64,000 nucleotides of DNA, from assembly GCA_050258375.1 (NCBI GenBank), contig JBLMYQ010000048.1:1-64000 (forward strand). Reading direction: 5' to 3'. How positions within the stretch are numbered: position 1 is the first letter of the stretch; the number at the start of each line of letters is the position of its first letter. This document shows positions 32,572-41,407 of this stretch, one piece after another. Position numbers and translations under genes: made by a program. The DNA is from JBLMYQ01 sp050258375 (GTDB taxonomy: Bacteria; Bacillota; Clostridia; Acetivibrionales; UBA4821). The notes under the pieces were generated by a model. It had not been told where the DNA came from. It worked only from the letters and a program-made list of their open reading frames with translations, and ran no database searches.

Positions 32572-33393
32572 ATGATATCTTTTCCGGGACTGGGACTTGA
32601 ATTTAATATTGATCCTGTTGCGTTTACTGTGTTTGGAAAGCCGATTTTCTGGTACGGAATAATCATTTCGCTTGCGCTTATTGTTAATATAATTTGGGCA
32701 ATGAGGGATGCCGGAAAATTTGGATTCAAGTCGGATGATATAGTTGATTTTGTTTTTTATGTTGTGCCTGCGGCGGTTGTAGGCGCTAGATTGTATTATG
32801 TAATTTTTAAGTGGCAGGATTATGCAGGAAACCCCATTGAAGCAATAAAGATATGGAATGGAGGGCTTGCGATATATGGTGCGGTAATTGCAGGGATAAT
32901 TACTGCCTGGATTTTTGCAAGGGTTAAAAGAATTAATCCTTTGAAGCTGTGCGATTTTTGTGCTCCTTTTTTGGTGCTTGGTCAGGCGATAGGTAGATGG
33001 GGAAATTTCATAAACTGTGAAGCCTATGGTGAATATACCAACCTTCCGTGGAGAATGGAAATACCGGCTTTGGATGGTATGGGTGTAATGTCTGTTCATC
33101 CTACTTTCTTGTATGAATCACTATGGAATATATCTGTTTTTATATTTCTTATGCTTTTCAGAAATAGAAGTAAAAAAGAAGGAGAGGTTTTTTTCTTATA
33201 CCTTATTATGTATGGGCTTGGCCGATTCTGGATAGAAGGACTGAGGGCGGATAGCCTGATGATTGGAAGCTTTAAGGTTTCTCAGCTGCTATCCTTGCTT
33301 GCTGTTGTTGTTTTTTCCGGAGTATTATTTAAAGGTAGGATTCTTAAAAAGAGGAATCCGGTAACGGCTAATGAGTCTACTCACAATGGATAG
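32572..33393 (+). CDS. lgt: Prolipoprotein diacylglyceryl transferase (canonical)
   Basis: 273 residues, polytopic. It has the canonical NGGLAIYGA segment (about residue 97), GRWGNFINCEAYGEYTNLPW (about residue 137) with the conserved Asn and Glu, VHPTFLYESLWN, and GRFWIEGLRADSL with the C-terminal Arg pair. It transfers diacylglyceryl from phosphatidylglycerol to the lipobox cysteine of prolipoproteins. The ATG at 32572 has AAAGGAAT upstream; a TTG six codons earlier is possible. This is the housekeeping enzyme, in contrast to the divergent copy at 4530. Confidence 0.92.
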   Translation: MISFPGLGLEFNIDPVAFTVFGKPIFWYGIIISLALIVNIIWAMRDAGKFGFKSDDIVDFVFYVVPAAVVGARLYYVIFKWQDYAGNPIEAIKIWNGGLAIYGAVIAGIITAWIFARVKRINPLKLCDFCAPFLVLGQAIGRWGNFINCEAYGEYTNLPWRMEIPALDGMGVMSVHPTFLYESLWNISVFIFLMLFRNRSKKEGEVFFLYLIMYGLGRFWIEGLRADSLMIGSFKVSQLLSLLAVVVFSGVLFKGRILKKRNPVTANESTHNG

Positions 33394-33454
33394 AATTAAT
33401 TGTAATAAGTGGTCAAAATAATGATTCCAAGAGAAAAAACTAAAAAATGTTAAA

Positions 33455-33499
33455 ATTTAACTGTAATATATTGACAGTTAAATGGTGATAATATATTAT
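33455..33499 (+). promoter_or_regulatory. Promoter with palindromic operator upstream of the Spo0E-like gene
   Basis: TTGACA (33471-33476), 17 bases, TATTAT (33494-33499). A perfect 10-bp inverted repeat ATTTAACTGT (33455-33464) / ACAGTTAAAT (33474-33483) with a 9-base centre overlaps the -35, as expected of a repressor site. Confidence 0.65.
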
Positions 33500-33616
33500 T
33501 AAGGCGAGCAAAGGAAACAACAAGTTTGCAGAATTTCCACAAGGTATTAACGAGACTTAACCTTGAGTTTAATAGCATACAAAAGACAGAATAAAAATGA
33601 AATGCGGGGTGAGCCT

Positions 33617-33763
33617 ATGCTACAATCGGACATTGATGTATTAAGAAAAGAACTTGAAGACCAGATAGGAAATGGAGCAAGCTTTCAAGAGGTTTATAAG
33701 TTAAGTCTATCTTTGGATGAGCTCATTGTTGCTTTCTATGTACAAGCACTTGTGAATAAATAA
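33617..33763 (+). CDS. Spo0E-like aspartyl-phosphate phosphatase
   Basis: 48 residues forming a helical hairpin (DIDVLRKELEDQIGNG, then LSLSLDELIVAFY). The SLDELIVAFY signature is that of Spo0E-family phosphatases, which remove phosphate from Spo0A and so delay sporulation. The ATG at 33617 follows GGGGTGAG; two earlier in-frame ATGs lack a better site. It has its own promoter and terminator and sits immediately before mraZ. Confidence 0.8.
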   Translation: MLQSDIDVLRKELEDQIGNGASFQEVYKLSLSLDELIVAFYVQALVNK

Positions 33764-33806
33764 TTTAAAATCCGCGTTAATAAGCGGAAAAAATATTAAT
33801 AGGTTT

Positions 33807-33838
33807 AAGAGGCAGAGAATGCCTCTTTTTTCTTTTTT
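33807..33838 (+). terminator. Intrinsic terminator of the Spo0E-like gene
   Basis: AAGAGGCA / TGCCTCTT stem with a 5-base loop, then TTTTTCTTTTTT. Confidence 0.88.
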
Positions 33839-33861
33839 AAAAAAATATTTTTACAATACTA

Positions 33862-33890
33862 TTGATTATACAAAAAAAATATAATAAAAT
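33862..33890 (+). promoter_or_regulatory. Promoter of the mraZ (dcw) operon
   Basis: TTGATT (33862-33867), 17 bases, TAAAAT (33885-33890), directly followed by the MraZ repeats. Confidence 0.6.
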
Positions 33891-33896
33891 AGCAGT

Positions 33897-33923
33897 AAAG
33901 TGGTAGGAAGTGGTGGAAAGTGG
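33897..33923 (+). promoter_or_regulatory. MraZ operator: three AAGTGG repeats at 10-bp spacing
   Basis: AAAGTGG (33897), GAAGTGG (33907) and AAAGTGG (33917) are exactly 10 bases apart, one helical turn, in direct orientation at the expected transcription start. MraZ is known to bind such short direct repeats upstream of its own gene. Confidence 0.8.
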
Positions 33924-33954
33924 TTCAAGGTTCCACGGACAAGAGGTAGCGTAA

Positions 33955-34383
33955 ATGTTTATCGGTGAGTATCAACATACAATCGACCTGAAGAGCAGAA
34001 TAATAATGCCTTCAAAGTTTAGAGAAGGTCTTGGCGAAAAGTTTATAGTAACCAAAGGCTTGGATAATTGTTTGTTTGTTTACTCATTGGAAGAGTGGAC
34101 TAATTTCGAAAACAAGTTAAGAACCCTGCCTATTGCAGATAAGGCTGCCAGAGAATTCATCAGATTCTTTTTCTCCGGAGCGGCAGAATGTGAAGTAGAC
34201 AAGCAGGGCAGGATACTGATTCCCTCAAATTTGAGAGAGTTTGCAAAATTGGATAAAGAAATAGTAATTACCGGAGTTTCTACAAGAATTGAAATTTGGA
34301 GCAAGGAGAACTGGGAAGCATATAACAATTCCGGCATGGATGCTGATGAAATAGCAGAAAAAATGTCTCAGTTAGGAATATAA
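33955..34383 (+). CDS. mraZ: Transcriptional regulator MraZ
   Basis: 142 residues with two SpoVT/AbrB-like swapped-hairpin domains: GEYQHTIDLKSRIIMPSKFR (DxKxR motif) and AAECEVDKQGRILIPSNLRE. MraZ forms a ring that binds the repeats in its own promoter and represses the division/wall operon. It is the first gene of the cluster; rsmH begins one base after its stop. The start is ATG with AAGAGGTAGCG upstream. Confidence 0.94.
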   Translation: MFIGEYQHTIDLKSRIIMPSKFREGLGEKFIVTKGLDNCLFVYSLEEWTNFENKLRTLPIADKAAREFIRFFFSGAAECEVDKQGRILIPSNLREFAKLDKEIVITGVSTRIEIWSKENWEAYNNSGMDADEIAEKMSQLGI

Positions 34384-34384
34384 A

Positions 34385-35320
34385 ATGGACTTTACTCATA
34401 AACCGGTTATGCTTAAGGAATGCATTGATATGCTGAGGGTTAACCCTGAAGGGGTGTATGTGGATGGTACAACCGGAGGTGGAGGGCATTCCTGGGAAAT
34501 TGCAAGCTTGTTGAGTGAGAAGGGAACGCTTGTCTGTTTTGACAGGGATATGGATGCTATAAATGCTTCACAAAAAAAGCTTTCTGTTCTAAATAAAAAA
34601 ATAATTTTCGAAAATAGAAATTTTTCTGAGATTAATCAGGTTATGAATAATAGAATAGGCTGCCTAGCAAATGGAATACTGATGGATTTGGGGGTTTCCT
34701 CCTATCAGCTGGATAATCCGGAAAGAGGTTTCAGCTATCAGGCAGATGCACTGCTGGATATGAGAATGGACAGAAGACAGAAAATCACAGCAGAGGATGT
34801 AGTAAATAATTACGATAAAAAATCTCTAATCAGGATTATAACTGAATATGGAGAAGAAAAATGGGCTGTAAGAATAGCTGATTTTATTTGCAAAAGCAGA
34901 GAAGTAAAAAGAATTAAAACAACCGGTGAGCTTGTAGAAATTATTAAGAAAGCAGTACCTGCAAAGGCGCGGAAAGATGGTCCTCATCCGGCAAAGAGAA
35001 CCTTTCAAGCTGTCAGGATAGAAGTTAATAATGAACTGGGAATCTTGGAGGATTCAATAAAAAATGCAGCAGCGTCATTAGATACGGGTGGAAGAATATG
35101 CATAATAACTTTCCATTCGCTTGAAGATAGAATTGTTAAACAAACCTTCATTTCATTGGAAGGAAGATGTACATGCCCGGGAGATTTTCCGATATGCAGA
35201 TGTGGGAAGCTATCTCACGGAAAGATTATAACAAAAAAGGCTGTTGAGCCTTCTGAAAAAGAGATTGAAGAAAATCCGAGGGCAAGAAGTGCAAAACTAA
35301 GAGTATTTGAAAAGTATTGA
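34385..35320 (+). CDS. rsmH: 16S rRNA (cytosine-1402-N4)-methyltransferase RsmH
   Basis: 311 residues with the SAM-binding DGTTGGGGHS (about residue 27), LMDLGVSSYQLDNPERGFSY and the HPAKRTFQAVRIEVN motif; the C-terminal ENPRARSAKLR is typical. It methylates N4 of C1402 in 16S rRNA. Translation is coupled to mraZ (ATG directly after its stop). A 428-base A-rich gap follows before ftsL. Confidence 0.95.
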   Translation: MDFTHKPVMLKECIDMLRVNPEGVYVDGTTGGGGHSWEIASLLSEKGTLVCFDRDMDAINASQKKLSVLNKKIIFENRNFSEINQVMNNRIGCLANGILMDLGVSSYQLDNPERGFSYQADALLDMRMDRRQKITAEDVVNNYDKKSLIRIITEYGEEKWAVRIADFICKSREVKRIKTTGELVEIIKKAVPAKARKDGPHPAKRTFQAVRIEVNNELGILEDSIKNAAASLDTGGRICIITFHSLEDRIVKQTFISLEGRCTCPGDFPICRCGKLSHGKIITKKAVEPSEKEIEENPRARSAKLRVFEKY

Positions 35321-35576
35321 TATGTAACTAAAGAAAAATTTTTAACATACAAAAGATTCATAATAAACAAATGAGAGCAAAAAAACAAAAGTACCAAAGA
35401 AGAAAATCAAACAAACAAAAGAAAAAAGAAACTTAACACACAAAAGAAGAAAAACACACACTACAAAAGAAAAAAATGATTGTGAGAAACAAAAGAGAAC
35501 AAAGAAAAGAGCAAAGGATTAAACTTCATGATTAATGTTATGAAGTAAGAAAACAATAGAAGTTTTAAAGAATATT
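35321..35576 (+). other. A-rich low-complexity leader between rsmH and ftsL
   Basis: From about 35341 to 35520 the + strand is dominated by A with scattered G and C and very few T (units such as AAACAAAAGAAAAAAGAAAC). The only start-to-stop frame is a 21-codon Lys-rich stretch at 35371-35436 without a ribosome site. I see no conserved gene. It may be an unstructured RNA leader or a decayed lysine-rich 3' extension. The rest of the gap to 35748 holds a hairpin with T tract (35577-35610) and an isolated TATAAT at 35661. Confidence 0.5.
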
Positions 35577-35610
35577 CCGACTGTTCTTAATAGAACTCGG
35601 TTATTTTTTT
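35577..35610 (+). terminator. Possible attenuator/terminator upstream of ftsL
   Basis: CCGACTGTTCT / AGAACTCGG stem with a bulge and TAAT loop, followed by TTATTTTTTT. Located between rsmH and ftsL, it could partly uncouple mraZ-rsmH from the rest of the cluster. Confidence 0.5.
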
Positions 35611-35748
35611 CTAATTAAGGCTTAGAACCTTTTACATAAGTTAATACCAAAGATTAAAATTATAATTTACAAAAGAAAAAACCTTATTGAAAGTTAGTAT
35701 AGCCATTGCTAATTTTAGAGGGAATATACCGGTGGGAGAGTGAATAAA

Positions 35749-36219
35749 ATGTTAGCAGCACAGAAAAGATACGATTACGATTCAATTCCTGAATATCAAG
35801 ACTACCAAAGAGAAAGCAAAGCGAAGATTGTAACTGTTACAAGGAAAAAAGCAGTATTGAAGCTTAAAGCAATATTTGGAATATTGATATTTTTTGTGGT
35901 TGGTATGTTTATACTCTCCAGATATTCGATGATTAATCAAGAAAAGAAAAATATCTATAAATTAAAAACTGAGATAACCAAGTTAAATAAAGAAAACACC
36001 CAAGCGCAAATGGCTTTGAACATGAAGGTTGATTTAGAGCAAGTAGAGAAAGATGCTATTCAACAATTGGGAATGCAGTATCCGGATAAAAATCAAACAA
36101 TTTATGTTCAGATTCCCAAAAATGATTTTACTGAAGTGCCTTTAGAAGCTGAAAGTGAAGCTTCTAAAGAAGCGGCTCCTGTTTCTTTTGCAAGACAGCT
36201 GTTAAGTTACCTTTATTAA
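35749..36219 (+). CDS. ftsL: Cell-division protein FtsL-like (septum formation initiator)
   Basis: 156 residues: a basic cytoplasmic tail, one membrane helix (about residues 42-62, FGILIFFVVGMFILSRY), a short coiled coil (IYKLKTEITKLNKENTQAQM) and EKDAIQQLGMQYPDKNQ, the usual layout of FtsL/DivIC proteins. It is part of the FtsQLB complex that activates septal wall synthesis. Position between rsmH and the PBP supports FtsL. ATG chosen over a GTG three codons earlier because GGTGGGAG lies ten bases upstream of the ATG. Confidence 0.82.
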   Translation: MLAAQKRYDYDSIPEYQDYQRESKAKIVTVTRKKAVLKLKAIFGILIFFVVGMFILSRYSMINQEKKNIYKLKTEITKLNKENTQAQMALNMKVDLEQVEKDAIQQLGMQYPDKNQTIYVQIPKNDFTEVPLEAESEASKEAAPVSFARQLLSYLY

Positions 36220-36271
36220 AAATGATTAAAGCTCCAATGTTTCAAAAGGAGTCCGGGGAGGAGGGAATGCT

Positions 36272-38449
36272 TTGGCTGCAACCGGGCTTAATATTAAAAA
36301 GAGAGAATTTTTTATATTGCTACTATTAACCATGATAGTAGCTTTGCTCATATTAAGAGTAGCTTGGGTCCAGCTTGTACAGGGACCACAGCTGCAGAAG
36401 ATGGCTATTGAGCAGCAAACAAGAGACCGTATAGTGAATCCTAAAAGAGGGACTATCTATGATAGGAACAAGGTTGAGCTTGCGGTTAGTATTTCTGTGG
36501 AAACAGTCAGTGTAATCCCGAAGGAGATAACAGAGCCGGAAAAGGTTGCGGGTAAGCTCTGCGAGATTTTAGGGCTTGATTATAATGAAATATTAAAAAA
36601 GGTGACAACAAAGACCAGCTCTATAGAAATTATCAAAAGAAAAGTGGATAGAGAACAAACTGATGCACTAAGGAAATGGATAACTCAAGAAAAGATTCAA
36701 GGTGTTAAAATAAATGAGGATACAAAAAGAGCATATCCAAATAATAATCTGGCAAGCTATGTAATTGGGTTTACCGGATATGATAACCAGGGCCTTGATG
36801 GAATAGAGCTGATGTATGAAAGTGTCCTAAAGGGGCTACCTGGGAGAATTGTATCTGAAACAGACGCGGCCGGAAAAGGAATGCCATTTGAAAGGGAAAG
36901 ATTTTATAATCCGCAGGATGGAACAAACCTTGTACTTACAATTGATGAAACAATACAGCATATTGCTGAAAGATACATAGAGAATGCAGTAATTGATAAT
37001 AAATGTATGGGCGGAGGAGTAGCAATCGTTATGCGCCCGAAGACGGGCGAAATTTTGGCAATGGCTGTTAAACCTGACTTTGATTTGAATAATCCTTTTG
37101 TTCCAAATGATGAAAATCTTAAAGCAAATTGGAATACATTTTCAAAAGAACAAAAGTCGGCAATAATGCAAAAAATGTGGAGAAATCAAGCTGTTTCAGA
37201 CACTTATGAGCCGGGCTCGACTTTTAAGATTATTACATCAGCCGCTGGACTTGAAGAAGGGGTTGTAACACCTGAGGATAAATTTACATGTACCGGAGCC
37301 GTGAACATAGCGGGTTTCAATCTGCACTGCTGGGTAGTAGGCTATGGAAGAACCCATGGAGTTGAGACTTTTGCACAGGGAATTGGGAACTCGTGTAATC
37401 CTGTATTTATGGAGGTTGGAAGACGTTTAGGCAAGGAAAGATTATATAAGTATATAAATGGCTTCGGACTACGGGATAAAACCGGGATTACTCTTCCGGG
37501 TGAAGCAAAAGGAATTTTTCATAACGTTGATAAGGTGGGACCGCTTGAGCTTGCGACAATTGCATTTGGACAGAGAATAAAGGTTACACCGGTTGAGCTT
37601 ATAACTGCAGTCAGTGCAGTTGCTAACGGCGGAAAACTAATGAAGCCTCAGTTGATTAAAGAAATGCGTGATAGGGATGATAATATTATTCAGGCATTTG
37701 AACCGCAGGTGGTGAGACAGGTGGTCTCAAAAGAAACGTCATCAAAGCTGTGTGAAATGCTTGCAGGTGTTGTGGCATGGGGTACCGGAAAAGGTGCAGC
37801 TGTAAAAGGCTACAGGGTGGCAGGCAAAACCGGAACAGCGGACCAGGGAATAAATACAGGAGTTTATGTTGCCTCATTTATGGCATTTGCACCAGCTGAT
37901 AACCCTGAGGTTGCAGTATTGATTGTTTTAAATGACCCGAAAGGTCCGGATGGGCACATGGGTGGAAGGATAGCATCTCCTGTTGTTGGAAAGATATTGG
38001 GTGATGTGCTTCCATATCTTAAGGTAGAACCGAGATATTCTCCTGATGAAGTAGTTTATAAAGAAACCAAAGTGCCGGAGATTAGAGGGAAAAAACTTAA
38101 AGAGGCTAAAGAAATCTTAAAGTCAGTTGGGCTTGAATCCCGAGTAATAGGGCAGAAGCCTAATGATGAAGACTTGGTGACTCAACAGAGTCCTAAACCT
38201 GATGTTATAGTGACAACCAACTCACAGGTAATACTGTTTACTAAGAAAGGAAGCAATATATTAGAGGTCACAGTTCCTGATTTAAAGGGTAAGACTGTTA
38301 TCCAGGCTACGAAGATTCTCAAAGATATCGGATTAAATATAAAGGTTGAAGGAAATGGAGATATGATAAGTCAGGAGCCTGCAGCAGGAGCGATTGTAAG
38401 TATAGGTTCAGAAGTTAAGGTTAAACTAGGACTTATAGAAGTAGAATAG
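36272..38449 (+). CDS. spoVD: Class B penicillin-binding protein with two PASTA domains (FtsI/SpoVD type)
   Basis: 725 residues. One N-terminal membrane helix, PBP dimerisation domain (RGTIYDRNKVELAVS), transpeptidase with the three active motifs YEPGSTFK (Ser about 317), SCN and AGKTGTAD (about 520), and two C-terminal PASTA domains (VPEIRGKKLKEAKEILKSVG; VPDLKGKTVIQATKILKDIG). It cross-links septal peptidoglycan outside the membrane. C-terminal PASTA domains and the place between ftsL and murE fit SpoVD; as the only class B PBP here it may serve as FtsI as well. TTG start behind GGGGAGGAGGGA. Confidence 0.9.
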   Translation: MAATGLNIKKREFFILLLLTMIVALLILRVAWVQLVQGPQLQKMAIEQQTRDRIVNPKRGTIYDRNKVELAVSISVETVSVIPKEITEPEKVAGKLCEILGLDYNEILKKVTTKTSSIEIIKRKVDREQTDALRKWITQEKIQGVKINEDTKRAYPNNNLASYVIGFTGYDNQGLDGIELMYESVLKGLPGRIVSETDAAGKGMPFERERFYNPQDGTNLVLTIDETIQHIAERYIENAVIDNKCMGGGVAIVMRPKTGEILAMAVKPDFDLNNPFVPNDENLKANWNTFSKEQKSAIMQKMWRNQAVSDTYEPGSTFKIITSAAGLEEGVVTPEDKFTCTGAVNIAGFNLHCWVVGYGRTHGVETFAQGIGNSCNPVFMEVGRRLGKERLYKYINGFGLRDKTGITLPGEAKGIFHNVDKVGPLELATIAFGQRIKVTPVELITAVSAVANGGKLMKPQLIKEMRDRDDNIIQAFEPQVVRQVVSKETSSKLCEMLAGVVAWGTGKGAAVKGYRVAGKTGTADQGINTGVYVASFMAFAPADNPEVAVLIVLNDPKGPDGHMGGRIASPVVGKILGDVLPYLKVEPRYSPDEVVYKETKVPEIRGKKLKEAKEILKSVGLESRVIGQKPNDEDLVTQQSPKPDVIVTTNSQVILFTKKGSNILEVTVPDLKGKTVIQATKILKDIGLNIKVEGNGDMISQEPAAGAIVSIGSEVKVKLGLIEVE

Positions 38450-38471
38450 CAAAAAAATGCTTAAGTCAGGC

Positions 38472-38495
38472 AGGGAACAGGGAAACCTGTTCCCT
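38472..38495 (+). other. Hairpin with GAAA tetraloop between spoVD and murE
   Basis: AGGGAACAGG / CCTGTTCCCT, a perfect 10-bp stem closed by GAAA, with no T tract. It is more likely an RNA-stability or processing hairpin inside the operon than a terminator. Confidence 0.5.
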
Positions 38496-38523
38496 AAAAT
38501 ACATAATGAAAGGATGATATAAA

Positions 38524-39981
38524 ATGCTTTTAGAACAGCTTATTGAAGGACTAGACGACATACAGATAATGGATGACATTAAAGAGGTTGAAATCAGCAG
38601 TATTGCATATGATTCAAGAAAGGTTACTCCGGGAAGCCTTTTTGTTTGTATAGAGGGATATAAGGTTGATGGTCATAAGTATATCAGAGAAGCTGTAAAT
38701 AAAGGTGCTGCTGCATTGGTAATACAAAAGGATGTTGTAATGCCTGAGGGATTACCTGTTATAAAGCACAGCAATCCACGAATGATATTAGCAGAAGTAT
38801 CGGCAAGATTTTACAATCGCCCATCGGAAAAATTGAAGCTTATAGGTGTTACCGGCACAAAGGGAAAGACGACAACCACATTCATGATTAAGTCTATATT
38901 GGAGCAAGCGGGACATAAGGTAGGCCTTATTGGAACAATTGCAAATTATATAGGTGATAGGGTCGTGGAAGCGCAAAGAACCACTCCAGAATCGCTTGAA
39001 CTTCAGGAGATGTTTGCAGATATGCTATCTCAAGGGGTTGATACTGTCGTTATGGAGGTTTCATCCCACTCGCTGGATTTATACAGGGTTCATGCATGTG
39101 AATTTGATGTTGGAGTATTTACTAATCTAACCCAGGATCATCTTGATTTTCATCTTAATTTCGAAAACTATTTTAACGCAAAGGCTAAGCTATTTGATTT
39201 ATGCAAAGCTGGTAAAGCCAATATTGATGATGAATATGGACTAAGAATACTGGAAATGGGAAAATGCCCTATGAAATCCTTTGGCATAAAACATACAGCT
39301 GATATCAAAGCAAAAGATATTGATATAAAACCTGAGGGAACAAAATTCAAGGTTGAAACTTCAAAAGGAGAAATAGAAGTGAGTGTTCCGATACCGGGAA
39401 TTTTTAGTGTATACAATTCGCTTTCGGCTATTTCTGCCTGCTTGGAATTTGATGCTGGCAGCAATGATATAATAAAAGGACTTGAAAATTTAAAGGTTCC
39501 GGGAAGAGCGGAAACTGTCGAAACTAATGGGAAATTCACAGTAATGGTTGACTATGCGCATTCTCCTGACAGCCTTAAAAACATTCTTGAAACAATAAAA
39601 GGGTATGCACAGGGCAGGATTGTAGTAATATTTGGCTGCGGCGGAGACAGAGACCGTACAAAAAGACCTATTATGGGGCGGATTGCAGGCGAGCTTGCAG
39701 ATTTTACAATTATAAGCTCTGATAATCCTAGAACTGAAGAGCCTGAGGCTATTATTTCTGAAATTGAGGAAGGTATAAAAGGGACAAAGGGAGAATATAT
39801 AATAATACCTGACAGACAGGAAGCCATAAAGTATGCTGTTAAAAATGCAGTAGAAAAGGATATTGTTGTGATAGCTGGCAAGGGACACGAAACCTACCAG
39901 GTATTCAAGGATAGAATAGTGCATTTTGATGATAGAGAAATAGCAACAGAAGCAATAAGACAGTTGATGGCTAATAGTTGA
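38524..39981 (+). CDS. murE: UDP-MurNAc-L-Ala-D-Glu--meso-diaminopimelate ligase MurE
   Basis: 485 residues with the Mur ligase layout: N-terminal UDP-binding domain, ATP loop GVTGTKGKTTTTFMIKS (about residue 110), central TTPESLELQ and ENYFNAKAKLFD, and C-terminal VDYAHSPDSL. The specificity motif SDNPRTEEP carries DNPR, which selects meso-diaminopimelate rather than lysine. It adds the third residue of the wall peptide in the cytosol. It is followed by murF after a 28-base gap. Confidence 0.95.
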   Translation: MLLEQLIEGLDDIQIMDDIKEVEISSIAYDSRKVTPGSLFVCIEGYKVDGHKYIREAVNKGAAALVIQKDVVMPEGLPVIKHSNPRMILAEVSARFYNRPSEKLKLIGVTGTKGKTTTTFMIKSILEQAGHKVGLIGTIANYIGDRVVEAQRTTPESLELQEMFADMLSQGVDTVVMEVSSHSLDLYRVHACEFDVGVFTNLTQDHLDFHLNFENYFNAKAKLFDLCKAGKANIDDEYGLRILEMGKCPMKSFGIKHTADIKAKDIDIKPEGTKFKVETSKGEIEVSVPIPGIFSVYNSLSAISACLEFDAGSNDIIKGLENLKVPGRAETVETNGKFTVMVDYAHSPDSLKNILETIKGYAQGRIVVIFGCGGDRDRTKRPIMGRIAGELADFTIISSDNPRTEEPEAIISEIEEGIKGTKGEYIIIPDRQEAIKYAVKNAVEKDIVVIAGKGHETYQVFKDRIVHFDDREIATEAIRQLMANS

Positions 39982-40009
39982 TGGTTACTATTCGCAGGGA
40001 GGATTGAAG

Positions 40010-41407
40010 ATGCTCAGTCTTAAGGTTAGTGAAATAGTTGAAGCCACAAACGGAAAGCTGCTTAACGGAAATCCGGAAGTGGAAATAAAAAATATATCTA
40101 CTGACACACGAAAAATAATATCGGGTGATTTATTCATTCCTCTTGTCGGGGATAACTTCGATGGGCATGATTTTATCGCAAAAGCACTTGAAGGTTCTAT
40201 TTGTGGTTATTTGACATCGCGGGAACCGAATATTGTTTCAGATGCCGTTATAATTAAAGTCGACGATACTTTAAAAGCGCTTCAGGATATAGCCGGTTAC
40301 TATCGTGATAAATTTAACGTGCCGATTATTGGAGTAACAGGAAGTGTTGGAAAGACAAGTACAAAGGAAATGATTTTTAATGTTTTATCAAAAAAATTTA
40401 ATGTTTTAAAGACTCAGGGGAATTTTAACAATCACGTAGGGCTGCCTTTAACGCTGCTAAATTTATCAAAAGAGCATCAGGCGGCAGTGGTTGAAATGGG
40501 AATGAGCGGGATGGGAGAAATTTCAACTTTAAGTAAAATAGCAAAACCGCATATAGCAGTTATAACCAACATAGGTCTTGCTCATATAGGTAAGCTTGGT
40601 TCCAAACAAAATATTTTAAAGGCTAAGGCAGAGATTTTTGATGGAATGGATGAAGACGGAATTGCTGTGCTAAATGCTGATGATTCAATGTTATTGGAAT
40701 TGAGAAATTTTATTAACCGTAATATTACATATGTTGGACTTTTCGAAGAGGCTGAGTTAAAGGCATATAATATAAAGGTTGATGAGAGCTTAAATACAAA
40801 TTTTAATATTAAAATAAAAGACAAGGAATATCTCTTTAAAATATCTGTTCCGGGAATGCATAATGTTTATAATGCTCTTGCTGCTATTGCCATAGGTTTG
40901 AGGTTCCGAATTCCTGTGGAGCAAATGATAGATGCAATTGAGAGCTATAAGCCGGAAAAAATGAGGATGAATATAGTCAAATTAAATAATAACATAAAAG
41001 TGTTGAATGATACTTACAATGCAAATCCTAACTCGATGGAGGAAGCGCTTAAAGTAATGCACCAAATGCCCGGAGCCAGAAAGATTGCGGTTTTAGGAGA
41101 TATGCTTGAGTTAGGAGAATGGACCAGGCAGGCTCATTTGGATATTGGGAAAAACGTAGTAAAAAATGGTATAAATCATTTGGTAACGCTTGGTGAAAAC
41201 AGTAGATTTATTGCTGAAGGAGCAGCTATGCTGGGAATGTCACAAAGGAAAATCAGTACATGTAATAATATTGAAGAGGCAAATGCCTATTTGTCTAAGC
41301 TGGTAAGAGAAGGAGACGTTATCCTGGTGAAGGGCTCAAGAGGGATGAAGATGGAAGGCATAGTTGATTTCATAACTGAGGAGGTGCAAATTTGCAAATC
41401 CAAATAG
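40010..41407 (+). CDS. murF: UDP-MurNAc-tripeptide--D-Ala-D-Ala ligase MurF
   Basis: 465 residues: ATP loop GVTGSVGKTSTKEMI (about residue 109), GNFNNHVGLPLTLL, and NDTYNANPNSMEEAL near residue 336, all typical of MurF. It adds D-Ala-D-Ala to finish the pentapeptide. The ATG at 40010 is preferred to a TTG two codons earlier because AGGGAGGA lies six bases upstream. Its last 16 bases overlap the start of mraY. Confidence 0.95.
   Translation: MLSLKVSEIVEATNGKLLNGNPEVEIKNISTDTRKIISGDLFIPLVGDNFDGHDFIAKALEGSICGYLTSREPNIVSDAVIIKVDDTLKALQDIAGYYRDKFNVPIIGVTGSVGKTSTKEMIFNVLSKKFNVLKTQGNFNNHVGLPLTLLNLSKEHQAAVVEMGMSGMGEISTLSKIAKPHIAVITNIGLAHIGKLGSKQNILKAKAEIFDGMDEDGIAVLNADDSMLLELRNFINRNITYVGLFEEAELKAYNIKVDESLNTNFNIKIKDKEYLFKISVPGMHNVYNALAAIAIGLRFRIPVEQMIDAIESYKPEKMRMNIVKLNNNIKVLNDTYNANPNSMEEALKVMHQMPGARKIAVLGDMLELGEWTRQAHLDIGKNVVKNGINHLVTLGENSRFIAEGAAMLGMSQRKISTCNNIEEANAYLSKLVREGDVILVKGSRGMKMEGIVDFITEEVQICKSK

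Noticed and set aside
32545..33099. 184-codon open frame on the minus strand opposite lgt
   Set aside because: It is a composition shadow of lgt; the translation is unlike any protein and lgt carries all conserved motifs.
35371..35436. 21-codon Lys/Arg-rich open frame (MRAKKQKYQRRKS...)
   Set aside because: No ribosome binding site, low-complexity A-rich sequence, and no recognisable family.
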